64,000 nt of DNA from Nonomuraea polychroma (GTDB lineage: Bacteria > Actinomycetota > Actinomycetes > Streptosporangiales > Streptosporangiaceae), in assembly GCF_004011505.1 (NCBI RefSeq), contig NZ_SAUN01000001.1, positions 5,146,001 to 5,210,000 of the forward strand, in the 5' to 3' direction. Shown here in pieces: positions 37,102 to 44,777 of the stretch. The notes below the pieces were generated by a model. The model worked only from the letters and a program-made list of their open reading frames with translations. It did not search any database and had not been told where the DNA came from. The stretch's first letter is position 1; every line of letters begins with the position of its first letter. Both the position numbers and the translations under genes were made by a program.

Positions 37102-37115
37102 TTGAATCGACTCAA
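37102..37115. promoter_or_regulatory. LacI-type operator upstream of the rhamnogalacturonan operon
   Basis: TTGAATCGACTCAA is a LacI-family palindrome. It matches the site at 38948-38961 at 13 of 14 positions. It sits between the YesU-like gene end and the YesL-like start, where a repressor would block the operon. Confidence 0.75.
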
Positions 37116-37117
37116 AG

Positions 37118-37777
37118 TCAATGAGCCCAGACCCGGAGATTTCCGTACTCTCCGATGAGCGGAGCCATCTGGCGAAAGCCGATTTTGCCTCCTGCCAGGG
37201 CGGAGCCACCGATCGAGCCGTCGTCCACCCAGCGGAACGAGACCAAATCGTTGATAGAGAAGATGATCTCCGTCCCCTTGACGTCGAGCCGGACGGCATA
37301 GGGGCCCTCGGCGTCGAGCACCGCCGGGAGCGGATCCGGGCCCTGCGCGACCAGGTGGAAGCCGTGGCTCTTACGCAGGTTGCAGGTGTGCAGGGCACGT
37401 TCTGAGGCCCACATGCGGCGGAAATAGGAGACGTGGTAGGCGTCGATGTCGCCGTGGTGGTACTGGTCGTAGGGGCCGGTGCGCTCGGCCAGGGCAGGGT
37501 CGAACAGGTCCTCGCCGTTCCTGCCGCGGGCGTGGAAGAACATGATGGCCAGGCCCGGCTCCCTGACCGGCCAGAAGTCCCACTCGATGGTGATGTCGGC
37601 GGGGAAGTCCTCGGGGCACCACAGCACCAGGTTGGCGGCCTGGCCGTCGGAGGCGGGTCTTCGGCTCTCCAGGCGCATGCGGCCCTGCGGGAACGAGAGG
37701 GCGCCGTCGCCCTCCATGCGGAAACCTTCCAGGTCGTCGGCGGTGGCGAGAGGGTTGCGATAAACGATCTCGGGCAA
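37118..37777 (-). CDS. DUF1961 (YesU-like) protein
   Basis: The protein is 219 aa. Start: TTG 37777, with GGAAGGAA at a good distance. An ATG at 37828 is open but has no clear SD and lengthens the protein past the family's start. It is a concanavalin-like beta-sandwich (FSFPQGRMRLESRR-like strands, LVLWCPEDFPADITIEWDFW, YHHGDIDAYHVSYFRRMW, KSHGFHLVAQGPDPLP). YesU-like proteins accompany rhamnogalacturonan lyase genes. A role in binding or cutting the glycan is suspected but unproved. It follows the LacI gene by 90 bases and precedes the operator of the main operon. Confidence 0.8.
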   Translation of the reverse strand: MPEIVYRNPLATADDLEGFRMEGDGALSFPQGRMRLESRRPASDGQAANLVLWCPEDFPADITIEWDFWPVREPGLAIMFFHARGRNGEDLFDPALAERTGPYDQYHHGDIDAYHVSYFRRMWASERALHTCNLRKSHGFHLVAQGPDPLPAVLDAEGPYAVRLDVKGTEIIFSINDLVSFRWVDDGSIGGSALAGGKIGFRQMAPLIGEYGNLRVWAH

Positions 37778-37867
37778 TGGGATTCCTTCCGGTGGGCACG
37801 CCGGCAGGGGCCCTCGGCCCCTGGCCATGGCATGGCCCGGAATCGGTGGCGGGGAAGCGGTGGAGCG

Positions 37868-38887
37868 TCAGTCGTCGCGGCGCATGGCGCTGGACTCCCG
37901 TACCACCAGGTCAGGCTGGAAGATGACCTGTCTGTGGCGATGTTGCTCGGGCTCGGCGACCTCCTCGAGGAGGAGGTCGATGGCCGTGCGCCCGAGCAGC
38001 TCGCGCGGTTGCCGCACCGAGGACAGCGGCACCGCGGCCGCCGCGGCGAAGTCGATGTCGTCGTACCCGATGATGGCCAGGTCCTCGGGCACACGCAGCC
38101 CGTGGGTGGCCATCGCCTGTAAAAAGCCGAGCGCCATCATGTCGTTGGCGCAGAAGACGGCGGTGGGCCGTTTCCCTGGTGGCAGCGCTGCCACGCGCTC
38201 CCCGATGGCCCGCCCTTCGGCGACGGTCAGCGCGGGGGCGGTGGCGGTGAGCAGTTCGACCGCTCCGTCGGCGGCGGCGACGGCGCTGCTCAGGCCCGCG
38301 TGCCGGTCCGCCACCTGTTTGATGGACGGCGGCCCGCCGACGAACATGATCCGCCGGTGCCCGCGTTCGACGAGGTGGGCGCCGGCGATCTGCCCGCCGA
38401 GCCGGTCGTCGACCGCCACCGAGCACTGCAGCCCGGAGGCCGGGCGGTCGACCAGCACCACGGGCGTGCCCCGGGCGATCAGCTCCTCCAGCCACGGGGT
38501 CTCCGTCTCGACCGGGGTGATCAGTATGCCCATCACCCGCTGCTGTTCGAGCTGGTCGAGGTGGCGGCGCTCGCGACCGGGGTCGCCGGCGCTGTTGCAG
38601 AGCACCACCATCGTGTCGTGGTCCTCGGCCAGCGCCTCGGCACCCTGGGCCACGTCCACGAAGAACGGGTTGGACACGTCGAGCACGACGAGTCCAACCG
38701 TCCTGCTGCGGCCCACCCGCAGGTGGCGGGCCACCTCATTGCGGACAAAACCGAGCTTCTTGATCGCTTCGAAGACGCGTTCGCGTGTGGCGGGGGACAC
38801 GATCTCCGGGCGGTTGAGCACATTGCTCACGGTGCCCACTGAGACGCGCGCCAGCTGCGCGACCTCCTTGATGTTCCTGGTCGCCAT
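37868..38887 (-). CDS. LacI-family regulator of the rhamnogalacturonan locus
   Basis: The protein is 339 aa. The N-terminal HTH is NIKEVAQLARVSVGTVSNVL and the hinge includes RNEVARHLRVGRSRTVGLVV. The sugar-sensing domain has VVLDVSNPFFVDVAQGAEAL, CANDMMALGFLQA and IIGYDDIDFAAAAAVPLSSV. It most likely represses its own gene and the YesL-to-lyase operon through the two near-identical palindromes at 38948 and 37102. The ligand is probably a rhamnogalacturonan breakdown sugar. Assignment of ligand and sites is inference from position. Confidence 0.9.
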   Translation of the reverse strand: MATRNIKEVAQLARVSVGTVSNVLNRPEIVSPATRERVFEAIKKLGFVRNEVARHLRVGRSRTVGLVVLDVSNPFFVDVAQGAEALAEDHDTMVVLCNSAGDPGRERRHLDQLEQQRVMGILITPVETETPWLEELIARGTPVVLVDRPASGLQCSVAVDDRLGGQIAGAHLVERGHRRIMFVGGPPSIKQVADRHAGLSSAVAAADGAVELLTATAPALTVAEGRAIGERVAALPPGKRPTAVFCANDMMALGFLQAMATHGLRVPEDLAIIGYDDIDFAAAAAVPLSSVRQPRELLGRTAIDLLLEEVAEPEQHRHRQVIFQPDLVVRESSAMRRDD

Positions 38888-38947
38888 CGATCCTCACGAG
38901 GCCGTGCTGCTGTGATTTCGCTCATCATAGCGGCATTCAAGATTCTT

Positions 38948-38961
38948 TTGAATCGTCTCAA
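38948..38961. promoter_or_regulatory. LacI-type operator upstream of its own regulator gene
   Basis: TTGAATCGTCTCAA, flanked by further complementary T and A bases, lies 60 bases upstream of the LacI start. An overlapping inverted repeat (ATTCAA-N7-TTGAAT) begins about 14 bases closer to the gene. The match to 37102-37115 suggests autoregulation. Confidence 0.7.
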
Positions 38962-38974
38962 AACCTCAAAACGG

Positions 38975-39090
38975 TCACGAGGTCGATGGTGCGGCGGCGG
39001 CCATCGTGCCGTCGAGCATCAGGCGCAGGTGCTCCCCGGGGCTCGCAGCCACGTCCCGGATCGGTAGTTCACCCTCTATAGGGGCGAGGC
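38975..39090 (-). pseudogene. Possible C-terminal scrap of a TetR-like regulator
   Basis: A short frame reads LAPIEGELPIRDVAASPGEH, then LRLMLDGTMAAA, ending at TGA 38975-38977. The H-L-R-L-x-L-D-G pattern resembles the end of some TetR ligand domains. No HTH lies upstream, where the Uma2 gene ends. It may be a remnant or chance. Confidence 0.3.
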
Positions 39091-39108
39091 GGCGGCTCCG
39101 AAGAGCCT

Positions 39109-39720
39109 TCAATGCTCGGAGAAGACGGCGGTGTCGAGGTCGAAGCCGATCGGGTCGGGGATGTGCACCGTAGACCCCATGGCGACGCGGGTGATGGTCT
39201 GGTATTCGCCTTCTTTGGCGTCGCTGAGCACGGTGACGGTGGGCGGCACGGCGATCGGGTCCACCAGAAGCATGACGGGAACGCCGCCTGCCGCGTACAT
39301 GGGAGGCTTCTTCACCCGATCGTCTTCGACGCTGCCCGGAGAGATCACCTCGGCCACCATCAGCAGACCCGAGGACAGCAATTCCCGGTCGCCCCAGCGA
39401 GGGCAGTCAGGCGGGGCGAGCACGAAATCGGGCTCGACCGGGGTCCGCGGCCCATCGATGCAGACATCCACATTGCCTACAAAGCCGTGCCAGCCGCGTT
39501 GAACCCGCAGAGAAAACAACGCATCGTTGATCAGCATCGCGATTCTCGCGTGCTCGGGGGTGCCGACGGGGCTCACGATCAATCTCCCATCGATGACTTC
39601 GGTGCGGAGACCAGGAAGAGGCGGCAGGGCGTCGAACAGCTCGCGGGCTGTGGCGGGTAGCCGTGCGGTGTCGGTCTCAGGGGTGAGCCGGCAGGGGCTG
39701 CTGCGTGATGCCAGGACCAT
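39109..39720 (-). CDS. Uma2-family (DUF820) endonuclease-fold protein
   Basis: The protein is 203 aa from ATG 39720, preferred because GGGAG lies upstream. GTG 39750 would add ten residues. The PD-(D/E)xK fold core is visible: ELFDALPPLPGLRTEVIDGR, then VEPDFVLAPPDCP (metal Asp), LLMVAEVISPGS (Glu) and RVKKPPMYAAGGVPVMLLVD. Uma2 proteins are abundant in actinomycetes and cyanobacteria. Some may be nucleases of mobile origin, but most have no known role. It stands alone. Confidence 0.87.
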   Translation of the reverse strand: MVLASRSSPCRLTPETDTARLPATARELFDALPPLPGLRTEVIDGRLIVSPVGTPEHARIAMLINDALFSLRVQRGWHGFVGNVDVCIDGPRTPVEPDFVLAPPDCPRWGDRELLSSGLLMVAEVISPGSVEDDRVKKPPMYAAGGVPVMLLVDPIAVPPTVTVLSDAKEGEYQTITRVAMGSTVHIPDPIGFDLDTAVFSEH

Positions 39721-39819
39721 GTTGGGCTCCCTACGTGTTCGTACGGACACGAAGAGTATCGCACCGTCGGGAAGCTACGCAGCCCGAAGGAGCGACGGCC
39801 GTGGCCAAGTGCCGCGAGG

Positions 39820-40491
39820 TCATCCCGGGGAGCTGAGGCCTGGAGGATCCACCACGCGGACCCGTACCGCGCGGAAGGTCGCAGGCGTGTCGCGCAGCAC
39901 GGCCAGTTTCGGGTCGGGCACGACCAGGAACGGCTCGGTCTCCAGCGCGAGGAGCGGCGCCAGGCGCCGGTCGCCGCGCAACGCGTCCACCGCCCGGCGG
40001 TCCCCGCCGAGCACCACCGCGTCCAGCTCCCCCAGGTACGGCGACAGCACCCGCACCGCCGTCTCCACCGCGTCGTCGAACGCCTTGTCGGCCTGGTTGC
40101 GCCGCCGCCTGGCGAAGCGCTGCTGCGACCACCCGCCCGCCGCCGTCCGCCCCTGCACCAGCCGCGACCCCACCTTCGAGGCCACCAGGGCGGAGCCGCG
40201 GAAGACGCCGGCCGCGTAACCGCCCAGCCGTACCAGGAAGACCCCCACCCGCCGCTCGGCCTGGGCATGCGTGACGAGCCTGGTGACGTGGGGCGGCCCC
40301 GGCTTCATGGGCGGGAACGGCACGTGCAGCTCGGCCAGTGCCCCGTCGGCGGCGCTCAGCCGCACGAGCCGGTCGTCGCCCGTCGCGGTGAAGGGGCCGT
40401 GCCGATCGGCGAAGCCGTCGATCCACGGGTGCACGCGCTCAGGCGGCACCATGACCCACCGGCCACCACCCTTGGCCGGACGCGCGCTCAT
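39820..40491 (-). CDS. acVLRF1-family peptidyl-tRNA hydrolase (Vms1-like release factor)
   Basis: The protein is 223 aa. It has an RF1-like core with the catalytic loop QGRTAAGGWSQQRFARRRRN, in which GGxxxQ with nearby Arg residues replaces the GGQ of release factors. It also has RRVGVFLVRLGGYAAGVF before the loop and LDAVVLGGDRRAVDALR after it. Vms1/VLRF1 proteins cut peptidyl-tRNA on stalled large ribosomal subunits during quality control. This short form is characteristic of actinobacteria. It is a single gene facing the EAL-like gene. Confidence 0.85.
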   Translation of the reverse strand: MSARPAKGGGRWVMVPPERVHPWIDGFADRHGPFTATGDDRLVRLSAADGALAELHVPFPPMKPGPPHVTRLVTHAQAERRVGVFLVRLGGYAAGVFRGSALVASKVGSRLVQGRTAAGGWSQQRFARRRRNQADKAFDDAVETAVRVLSPYLGELDAVVLGGDRRAVDALRGDRRLAPLLALETEPFLVVPDPKLAVLRDTPATFRAVRVRVVDPPGLSSPG

Positions 40492-40636
40492 GGCCTGAAG
40501 GCTAACCCACCGCCGCCGGTCCCCCGCGACCGAACGGCATTCCCCTACGCGCCAGTAGGGAACTGCAGGGGAAATATCGGTAAATTCTGTTTCGTGGGCC
40601 TTCTGTGACTCCAGCTGCGGGCGGAATCATCTGTCT

Positions 40637-41665
40637 GTGTCGTCCTCCCTGCTCACCAGCCCCATGGTTGACCTCGACACCGGGGCGGTCATCGCGCACC
40701 CCGCCGTCGTCGACCAGGCGGGCACCCTCCGGGCGACCCCGCTGCCCATGATTCTGGAGCTCCCCGTCCGGGTGCTGCTGTCGGGCGCGGGCGCGCTGGC
40801 GCCGCTGCACGAGGCGCTGCGCCGGGCGGGCAGGCATCCGCGCGAGGCCATCCTTGTCGTCACTGGACCGTGCCATGAGCAGGATCGGCCGCTGATGAAG
40901 GTCGGGCTCGACGGCCTGCGATCGATCGGCTACCTGCTGGGCTTCGCTGATGTGGGATCCTATGGCGCGTCGCTGGAGCTGGTCACGGACTCCTCGCCGT
41001 ACCTGCTGGCCCTGGATCCCGACCTGGTGGCGCGCATCCCGGCCGACCACCGGGCGACCGCGGTGGCGCGGTCGGTGGTGACGCTGGCGCGCGGCATCGG
41101 CGCCCACGTGATGGCGCCGGGCGTCGAGCGCGAGCCGCAGGTGGCGGTGGTCCGCGGCCTGGGCGTGCGCCTCGCGCACGGCCCCCTGCTCGCCCCCGGC
41201 CCCGACGGCAAGGTACGCGTGCCGCTCCCCGTCAGCGACACCACGCCGGACACCGCGCTGCTGGGCCCGCGCGTGCAGGAGCTGCTGATCCCCGCGGTGA
41301 CGCTGCCGGCGGAGGCCAAGGCGGAAGAGGCCGTGGAGGCGTTCGGGCACGAGCCGACGATCACGAGCGTCATCCTGGTGGACGAGTACCAGCGGCCCAA
41401 GGGCAGCCTGGACCGCAGCCGGTTCCTGCTGTCGTTCGCGGCCCGCTACGGCCATGCCCTGCACGGGTCGAAACCGGCTCAGCGGCTGGCCGACCCACCG
41501 CGCACGGTCCCGCGGACGACGCCGGCGATCGCGGCCATGCAGGCCGCGGGGCGCGACACCGGGCGCGTCTACGACGACCTCGTGGTGACCGACGAGATGA
41601 ACCGCTGCCTGGGCATCGTCCGCGTCTCCGACCTGATCAGGCAGGTGGCCTCGGTCAGGAGCTGA
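40637..41665 (+). CDS. Degenerate EAL-domain protein with a C-terminal CBS motif
   Basis: The protein is 342 aa from GTG 40637. Residues ~95-195 follow the EAL fold (LDGLRSIGYLLGFADVGSYG, YLLALDPDLVARIP, GAHVMAPGVEREPQVAVVRG). Catalytic positions are changed, however: AEGVE is APGVE, QGY is AHG, and the DDFG loop is altered. Hydrolysis of cyclic di-GMP is therefore unlikely. The last ~35 residues (DDLVVTDEMNRCLGIVRVSD) are a CBS-like tail. It may sense a nucleotide and pass a signal by contact. It has no membrane segment and no linked GGDEF gene. Confidence 0.75.
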   Translation: MSSSLLTSPMVDLDTGAVIAHPAVVDQAGTLRATPLPMILELPVRVLLSGAGALAPLHEALRRAGRHPREAILVVTGPCHEQDRPLMKVGLDGLRSIGYLLGFADVGSYGASLELVTDSSPYLLALDPDLVARIPADHRATAVARSVVTLARGIGAHVMAPGVEREPQVAVVRGLGVRLAHGPLLAPGPDGKVRVPLPVSDTTPDTALLGPRVQELLIPAVTLPAEAKAEEAVEAFGHEPTITSVILVDEYQRPKGSLDRSRFLLSFAARYGHALHGSKPAQRLADPPRTVPRTTPAIAAMQAAGRDTGRVYDDLVVTDEMNRCLGIVRVSDLIRQVASVRS

Positions 41666-41720
41666 TAACGACTCGCCACCGGTCCTGTGCGGCGGCGCGG
41701 TGCCCGGATATGAAGAAGTC

Positions 41721-43037
41721 ATGCCGCTGAACAGACGGGCCCTGCTCGGCGCGGGGATGCTGGCCGGGGTGGCCGCGTGCACGCCCACGCCCGCACAGAA
41801 CGCCCAGAACGCCCAGAACGCTCCGCAGCGTCGCGCCTTTGATCCCCAGGATTGGGCCTCCGTCCGGGCGCAGTTCGCACTGGACCCCGCTTACGCGCAG
41901 TTCGCGGCGTTCGTGCTGGCCCCGGCTCCGGCGCCGGTCCGCGAGGCGATCATCAAGCACCGGGACGCCCTGGACGCCGATCCGGAGTACACCCCGCCCG
42001 GCGGCGGCCAAACCCCCGACCAGGCGGTACGCGATGCCGCGGCCCGCTACCTGGGCATACGCGCCGAGCCGCGCGACATCGCGCTGACCGACAGCACCAC
42101 GATGGGCCTCGGCCTGCTCTATTCCGGCATCCGGCTGCGCCCGGGACAGGACGTGCTGACCACCGAGCACGACTTCCTCGCCACCCACGAGGGCCTGCGG
42201 CTGCTGGCCGAGCGCACCGGCGCGAAGGTCCGCAGGGTGCGGCTGTACGACGACCCCGCCGCCGCCTCGAAGGACCGCATGGTGTCGGCGATCAAGGAGG
42301 GGCTCGGCCCGCGGACCCGGGTGGTGGCGGTCACCTGGGTGCATTCGAGCACCGGCGTCCGCGTGCCGGTCCGGGCCATCGCCGACATGCTGGCCGAGGT
42401 CAACAAGGGCCGCGACGAGCACGACCGGGCGCTGCTGTGCGTGGACGGGGTGCACGGGTTCGGCGCGATGGCCGACGGGGTGACGGACCTGGGATGCGAC
42501 TTCCTGGCCAGCGGCACGCACAAGTGGTTGTTCGGGCCGCGCGGCACCGGCATCGTGTGGGGCCGGGACTGGGACGCGGTCGCGCCGATCATCCCGAGTT
42601 TCAGCCAGGCCGCGTTCGCCGCCTGGCAGAGCGGCGGGTCGCCGGACGCGAGCACGGCCGAGCTGGTCACGCCGGGTGGTTACAAGGCGTTCGAGCACCG
42701 GTGGGCGATGCCGGAGGCGTTCGCGTTCATGACGGCCATCGGCAAGGACCGCGTGCAGCGGCGCACGCAGGAGCTGGCCACCCGGCTCAAGAGCGGCCTG
42801 CGGGAGCTGCCGCACGTCACGCTGGCCACGCCCGAGTCGCAGGAGCTGTCGGCGGGGCTGGTGTGCTGCGCGATCAGCGGCATGCAACCGCTGGAGGCGG
42901 TGAATCGGCTGCACGCGCAGAAGGTGATCGCGAGCGTCACGCCGTACCACGAGCCGCTGCTGCGCTTCGGGACCAGCATCGTGACCACGCCCGAGCAGGT
43001 GGATCAGGCGATCAAGGCGATGCAGGGGCTGCGATGA
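41721..43037 (+). CDS. Exported class V aminotransferase-fold PLP enzyme with Tat/lipoprotein-like signal
   Basis: The protein is 438 aa from ATG 41721 (AGAAG upstream; the in-frame GTG 41700 is less likely). The N-terminus, MPLNRRALLGAGMLAGVAAC, combines a twin-arginine motif with a lipobox ending in Cys, then a Pro/Ala/Asn-rich tether. The enzyme part has DSTTMGLGLLYSGIRLRPGQ, LLCVDGVHGFG (Asp and His around PLP) and LASGTHKWLFGPRGTG (PLP Lys). Relatives include isopenicillin-N epimerase-like and cysteine-desulfurase-like proteins. Tat export would allow PLP to be loaded before transport. The substrate is unknown. Confidence 0.8.
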   Translation: MPLNRRALLGAGMLAGVAACTPTPAQNAQNAQNAPQRRAFDPQDWASVRAQFALDPAYAQFAAFVLAPAPAPVREAIIKHRDALDADPEYTPPGGGQTPDQAVRDAAARYLGIRAEPRDIALTDSTTMGLGLLYSGIRLRPGQDVLTTEHDFLATHEGLRLLAERTGAKVRRVRLYDDPAAASKDRMVSAIKEGLGPRTRVVAVTWVHSSTGVRVPVRAIADMLAEVNKGRDEHDRALLCVDGVHGFGAMADGVTDLGCDFLASGTHKWLFGPRGTGIVWGRDWDAVAPIIPSFSQAAFAAWQSGGSPDASTAELVTPGGYKAFEHRWAMPEAFAFMTAIGKDRVQRRTQELATRLKSGLRELPHVTLATPESQELSAGLVCCAISGMQPLEAVNRLHAQKVIASVTPYHEPLLRFGTSIVTTPEQVDQAIKAMQGLR

Positions 43038-43039
43038 AC

Positions 43040-43074
43040 GGGCCGGGCGGCGGGACGTGCCTGCCGCCCGGCCC
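43040..43074. terminator. Bidirectional terminator between convergent genes
   Basis: A perfect 12-bp stem (GGGCCGGGCGGC with GCCGCCCGGCCC, 11-base loop) lies between the PLP-enzyme stop at 43037 and the hisG stop at 43084. Confidence 0.85.
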
Positions 43075-43083
43075 CGGCAGCTG

Positions 43084-43929
43084 TCAGAGGCGGCAGGCGT
43101 AGATGTCGGTGACCAGGATGGCCCTCGCGCCGATGTCCCACAGCTGGTCCATGATCTGCTGGTGGCCCTTGCGCGGCACCATGGCGCGGACGGCGACCCA
43201 GCCCTCGCGGTGCAGCGGCGAGACCGTCGGACCCTCCATGCCGGGCGTGAGCGCGATCGCCTCCTCGATGCGCTCGGCGCGGATGTCGTAGTCCATCATG
43301 ACGAAGTCGCGGGCGTGCACAACGCCCTGGAGGCGGCGGATGAGCTGGCCGGCGGCAGGCGTCTCCGGCGCGCCCTCCTGCTTGATCAGCACGGCCTCCG
43401 AGCGCATGATCGGGTCGCCGAACACCTCCAGGCCGACGTTGCGCAGCGTGGTGCCGGTCTCCACGACGTCGGCGACCGCGTCGGCCACGCCGAGCCTGAT
43501 GGCGGTCTCGACGGCGCCGTCCAGCTTGATCACGCGGGCGTCCACGCCCTGGTCGGACAGGTATTTCTCGAGCAGGCCCGCGTAGGAGGTGGCGATGCGG
43601 CGGCCGTCGAGGTCCTGGACCGACGTCATCGTGCCCGCGGCGGCGGCCAGGCGGAAGGTGGAGCCGCCGAAGCCGAGCGGCATGACCTCCTCGACCGGCG
43701 CGCCGGAGTCGACCAGCATGTCGCGGCCGGTGATGCCGAGGTCGAGCGTGCCCTCCCCGACGTAGACGGCGATGTCGCGGGGGCGCAGGAAGAACAGCTC
43801 GCAGCCGTTGTCCTGGTCGACCACGACCAGCTCTTTGCTGTCCCTGCGCGACCGGTAGCCGGCCTCTTTGAGCATGTGCTGGGCGGCCTCGCTGAGCGCG
43901 CCCTTGTTGGGTACTGCCAGACGCAGCAT
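43084..43929 (-). CDS. hisG: ATP phosphoribosyltransferase, long form
   Basis: The protein is 281 aa. It catalyses the first step of histidine synthesis, joining PRPP and ATP to phosphoribosyl-ATP. The N-terminal catalytic part has LRLAVPNKGALSEAAQHMLK, FLRPRDIAVYVGEGTLDLGI and the PRPP loop DVVETGTTLRNVGLEVFGDP. The C-terminal ACT-like regulatory domain (GWVAVRAMVPRKGHQQIMDQ, then ILVTDIYACRL) marks the long form, which is inhibited by histidine and needs no HisZ. It follows hisE by 59 bases on the same strand, the usual actinobacterial hisE-hisG pair. Confidence 0.96.
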   Translation of the reverse strand: MLRLAVPNKGALSEAAQHMLKEAGYRSRRDSKELVVVDQDNGCELFFLRPRDIAVYVGEGTLDLGITGRDMLVDSGAPVEEVMPLGFGGSTFRLAAAAGTMTSVQDLDGRRIATSYAGLLEKYLSDQGVDARVIKLDGAVETAIRLGVADAVADVVETGTTLRNVGLEVFGDPIMRSEAVLIKQEGAPETPAAGQLIRRLQGVVHARDFVMMDYDIRAERIEEAIALTPGMEGPTVSPLHREGWVAVRAMVPRKGHQQIMDQLWDIGARAILVTDIYACRL

Positions 43930-43988
43930 GTCAGGTCCTCGGTTTTCTCTCGCTTCTCCAGGGTCGGCGGCGGCGGGCGCTCGGCGCC

Positions 43989-44252
43989 CTAGAGATGCTT
44001 GTAGACCTGGTCGAGACCGATGCCTTTGGCGATCATGAGCACCTGCACGTGGTAGAGGAGCTGGGAGATCTCCTCGGCGGCCCTGTCGTCGGACTCGTGC
44101 TCGGCGGCCATCCAGCTCTCGGCGGCCTCCTCGACGACCTTCTTGCCGATGGCATGGACGCCGGCGTCGAGCGCGGCCACGGTGCCCGAGCCCGCGGGCC
44201 GGGTCCGGGCCTTCTCTGACAGCTCGGCGAACAGCTCTTCGAAGGTCTTCAT
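43989..44252 (-). CDS. hisE: Phosphoribosyl-ATP pyrophosphohydrolase
   Basis: The protein is 87 aa from ATG 44252. It is an all-alpha MazG-like fold with KTFEELFAELSEKARTRPAG, the metal-binding GKKVVEEAAESWMAAEHE, and EEISQLLYHVQVLMIAKGI. It hydrolyses PR-ATP to PR-AMP and pyrophosphate, the second step of histidine synthesis. It is transcribed with hisG. Length and motifs are normal. Confidence 0.95.
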   Translation of the reverse strand: MKTFEELFAELSEKARTRPAGSGTVAALDAGVHAIGKKVVEEAAESWMAAEHESDDRAAEEISQLLYHVQVLMIAKGIGLDQVYKHL

Positions 44253-44402
44253 GGTCTCTCTCGTGGCTCGGCTGACGTGCGTGTCAAGACTAGTCTGCGA
44301 CAGGGCGTGCCGCCGCCTCGCGTCCGCCACGCGAGACCGAGCAGGTCAGCCCAGGGCCTTACGGCCCGCATGATCCGCTCCATGGCATGGACGGACTCGC
44401 CG

Positions 44403-44576
44403 CACGCCCTCGCCCTCGTCAACTCCCTCAAAGGTGTCTCGGCCCGCTACCTCCGCCAGGAATACAGCGCTCACGTCCGCAAATACCTGTGGGGCGGGCA
44501 CTTCTGGTCCCGCTCCTCCTACGCGGGCTCGACCGGCGACGCCAGCCTGGCCACCGTCCGCACCTCCATCCAGTCC
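44403..44576 (+). pseudogene. IS200/IS605-family TnpA remnant (C-terminal part)
   Basis: About 58 codons match the end of IS200/IS605 Y1 transposases: ALVNSLKGVSARYLRQEYSA, then HVRKYLWGGHFWSRSSYAGS and SLATVRTSIQ. The N-terminal part with the metal-binding His-x-His is missing, and the catalytic Tyr region is altered. No TnpB gene or clear IS ends were seen. It is a dead scrap directly upstream of the second sugar locus. Confidence 0.75.
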
Positions 44577-44737
44577 CCGGGACCGGCCCCAGAAATGAGA
44601 CGAGACCAGACGCGGTCAGGCTGGGTCCACACGTGCGGGTCAGGGCACGCGCAGGCGCTGGATCCCTCGCAGGCCTTCACCTTCCGGCAAGATCACTCCT
44701 TCAGGACGAATCGGACAAGAATTCTGTCATCATGTCG

Positions 44738-44751
44738 CTGATACGGTTCAG
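44738..44751. promoter_or_regulatory. Candidate LacI operator before the second LacI gene
   Basis: CTGATACGGTTCAG is a partial palindrome 26 bases before the LacI start. Its half TACGGTTCAG closely matches ATCGGTTCAG in the beta-mannosidase promoter (52123-52132). A third related sequence, CGAACCGTTTCA, lies at 45796-45807. Confidence 0.55.
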
Positions 44752-44777
44752 CGAAAGTTTCAGGGAAGGGGCGCCGG

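Noticed and set aside
43930..44402. A riboswitch or T-box upstream of hisE/hisG
   Set aside because: The gaps are short and I see no T-box-like or known riboswitch core, only ordinary intergenic sequence and the IS200 scrap upstream.
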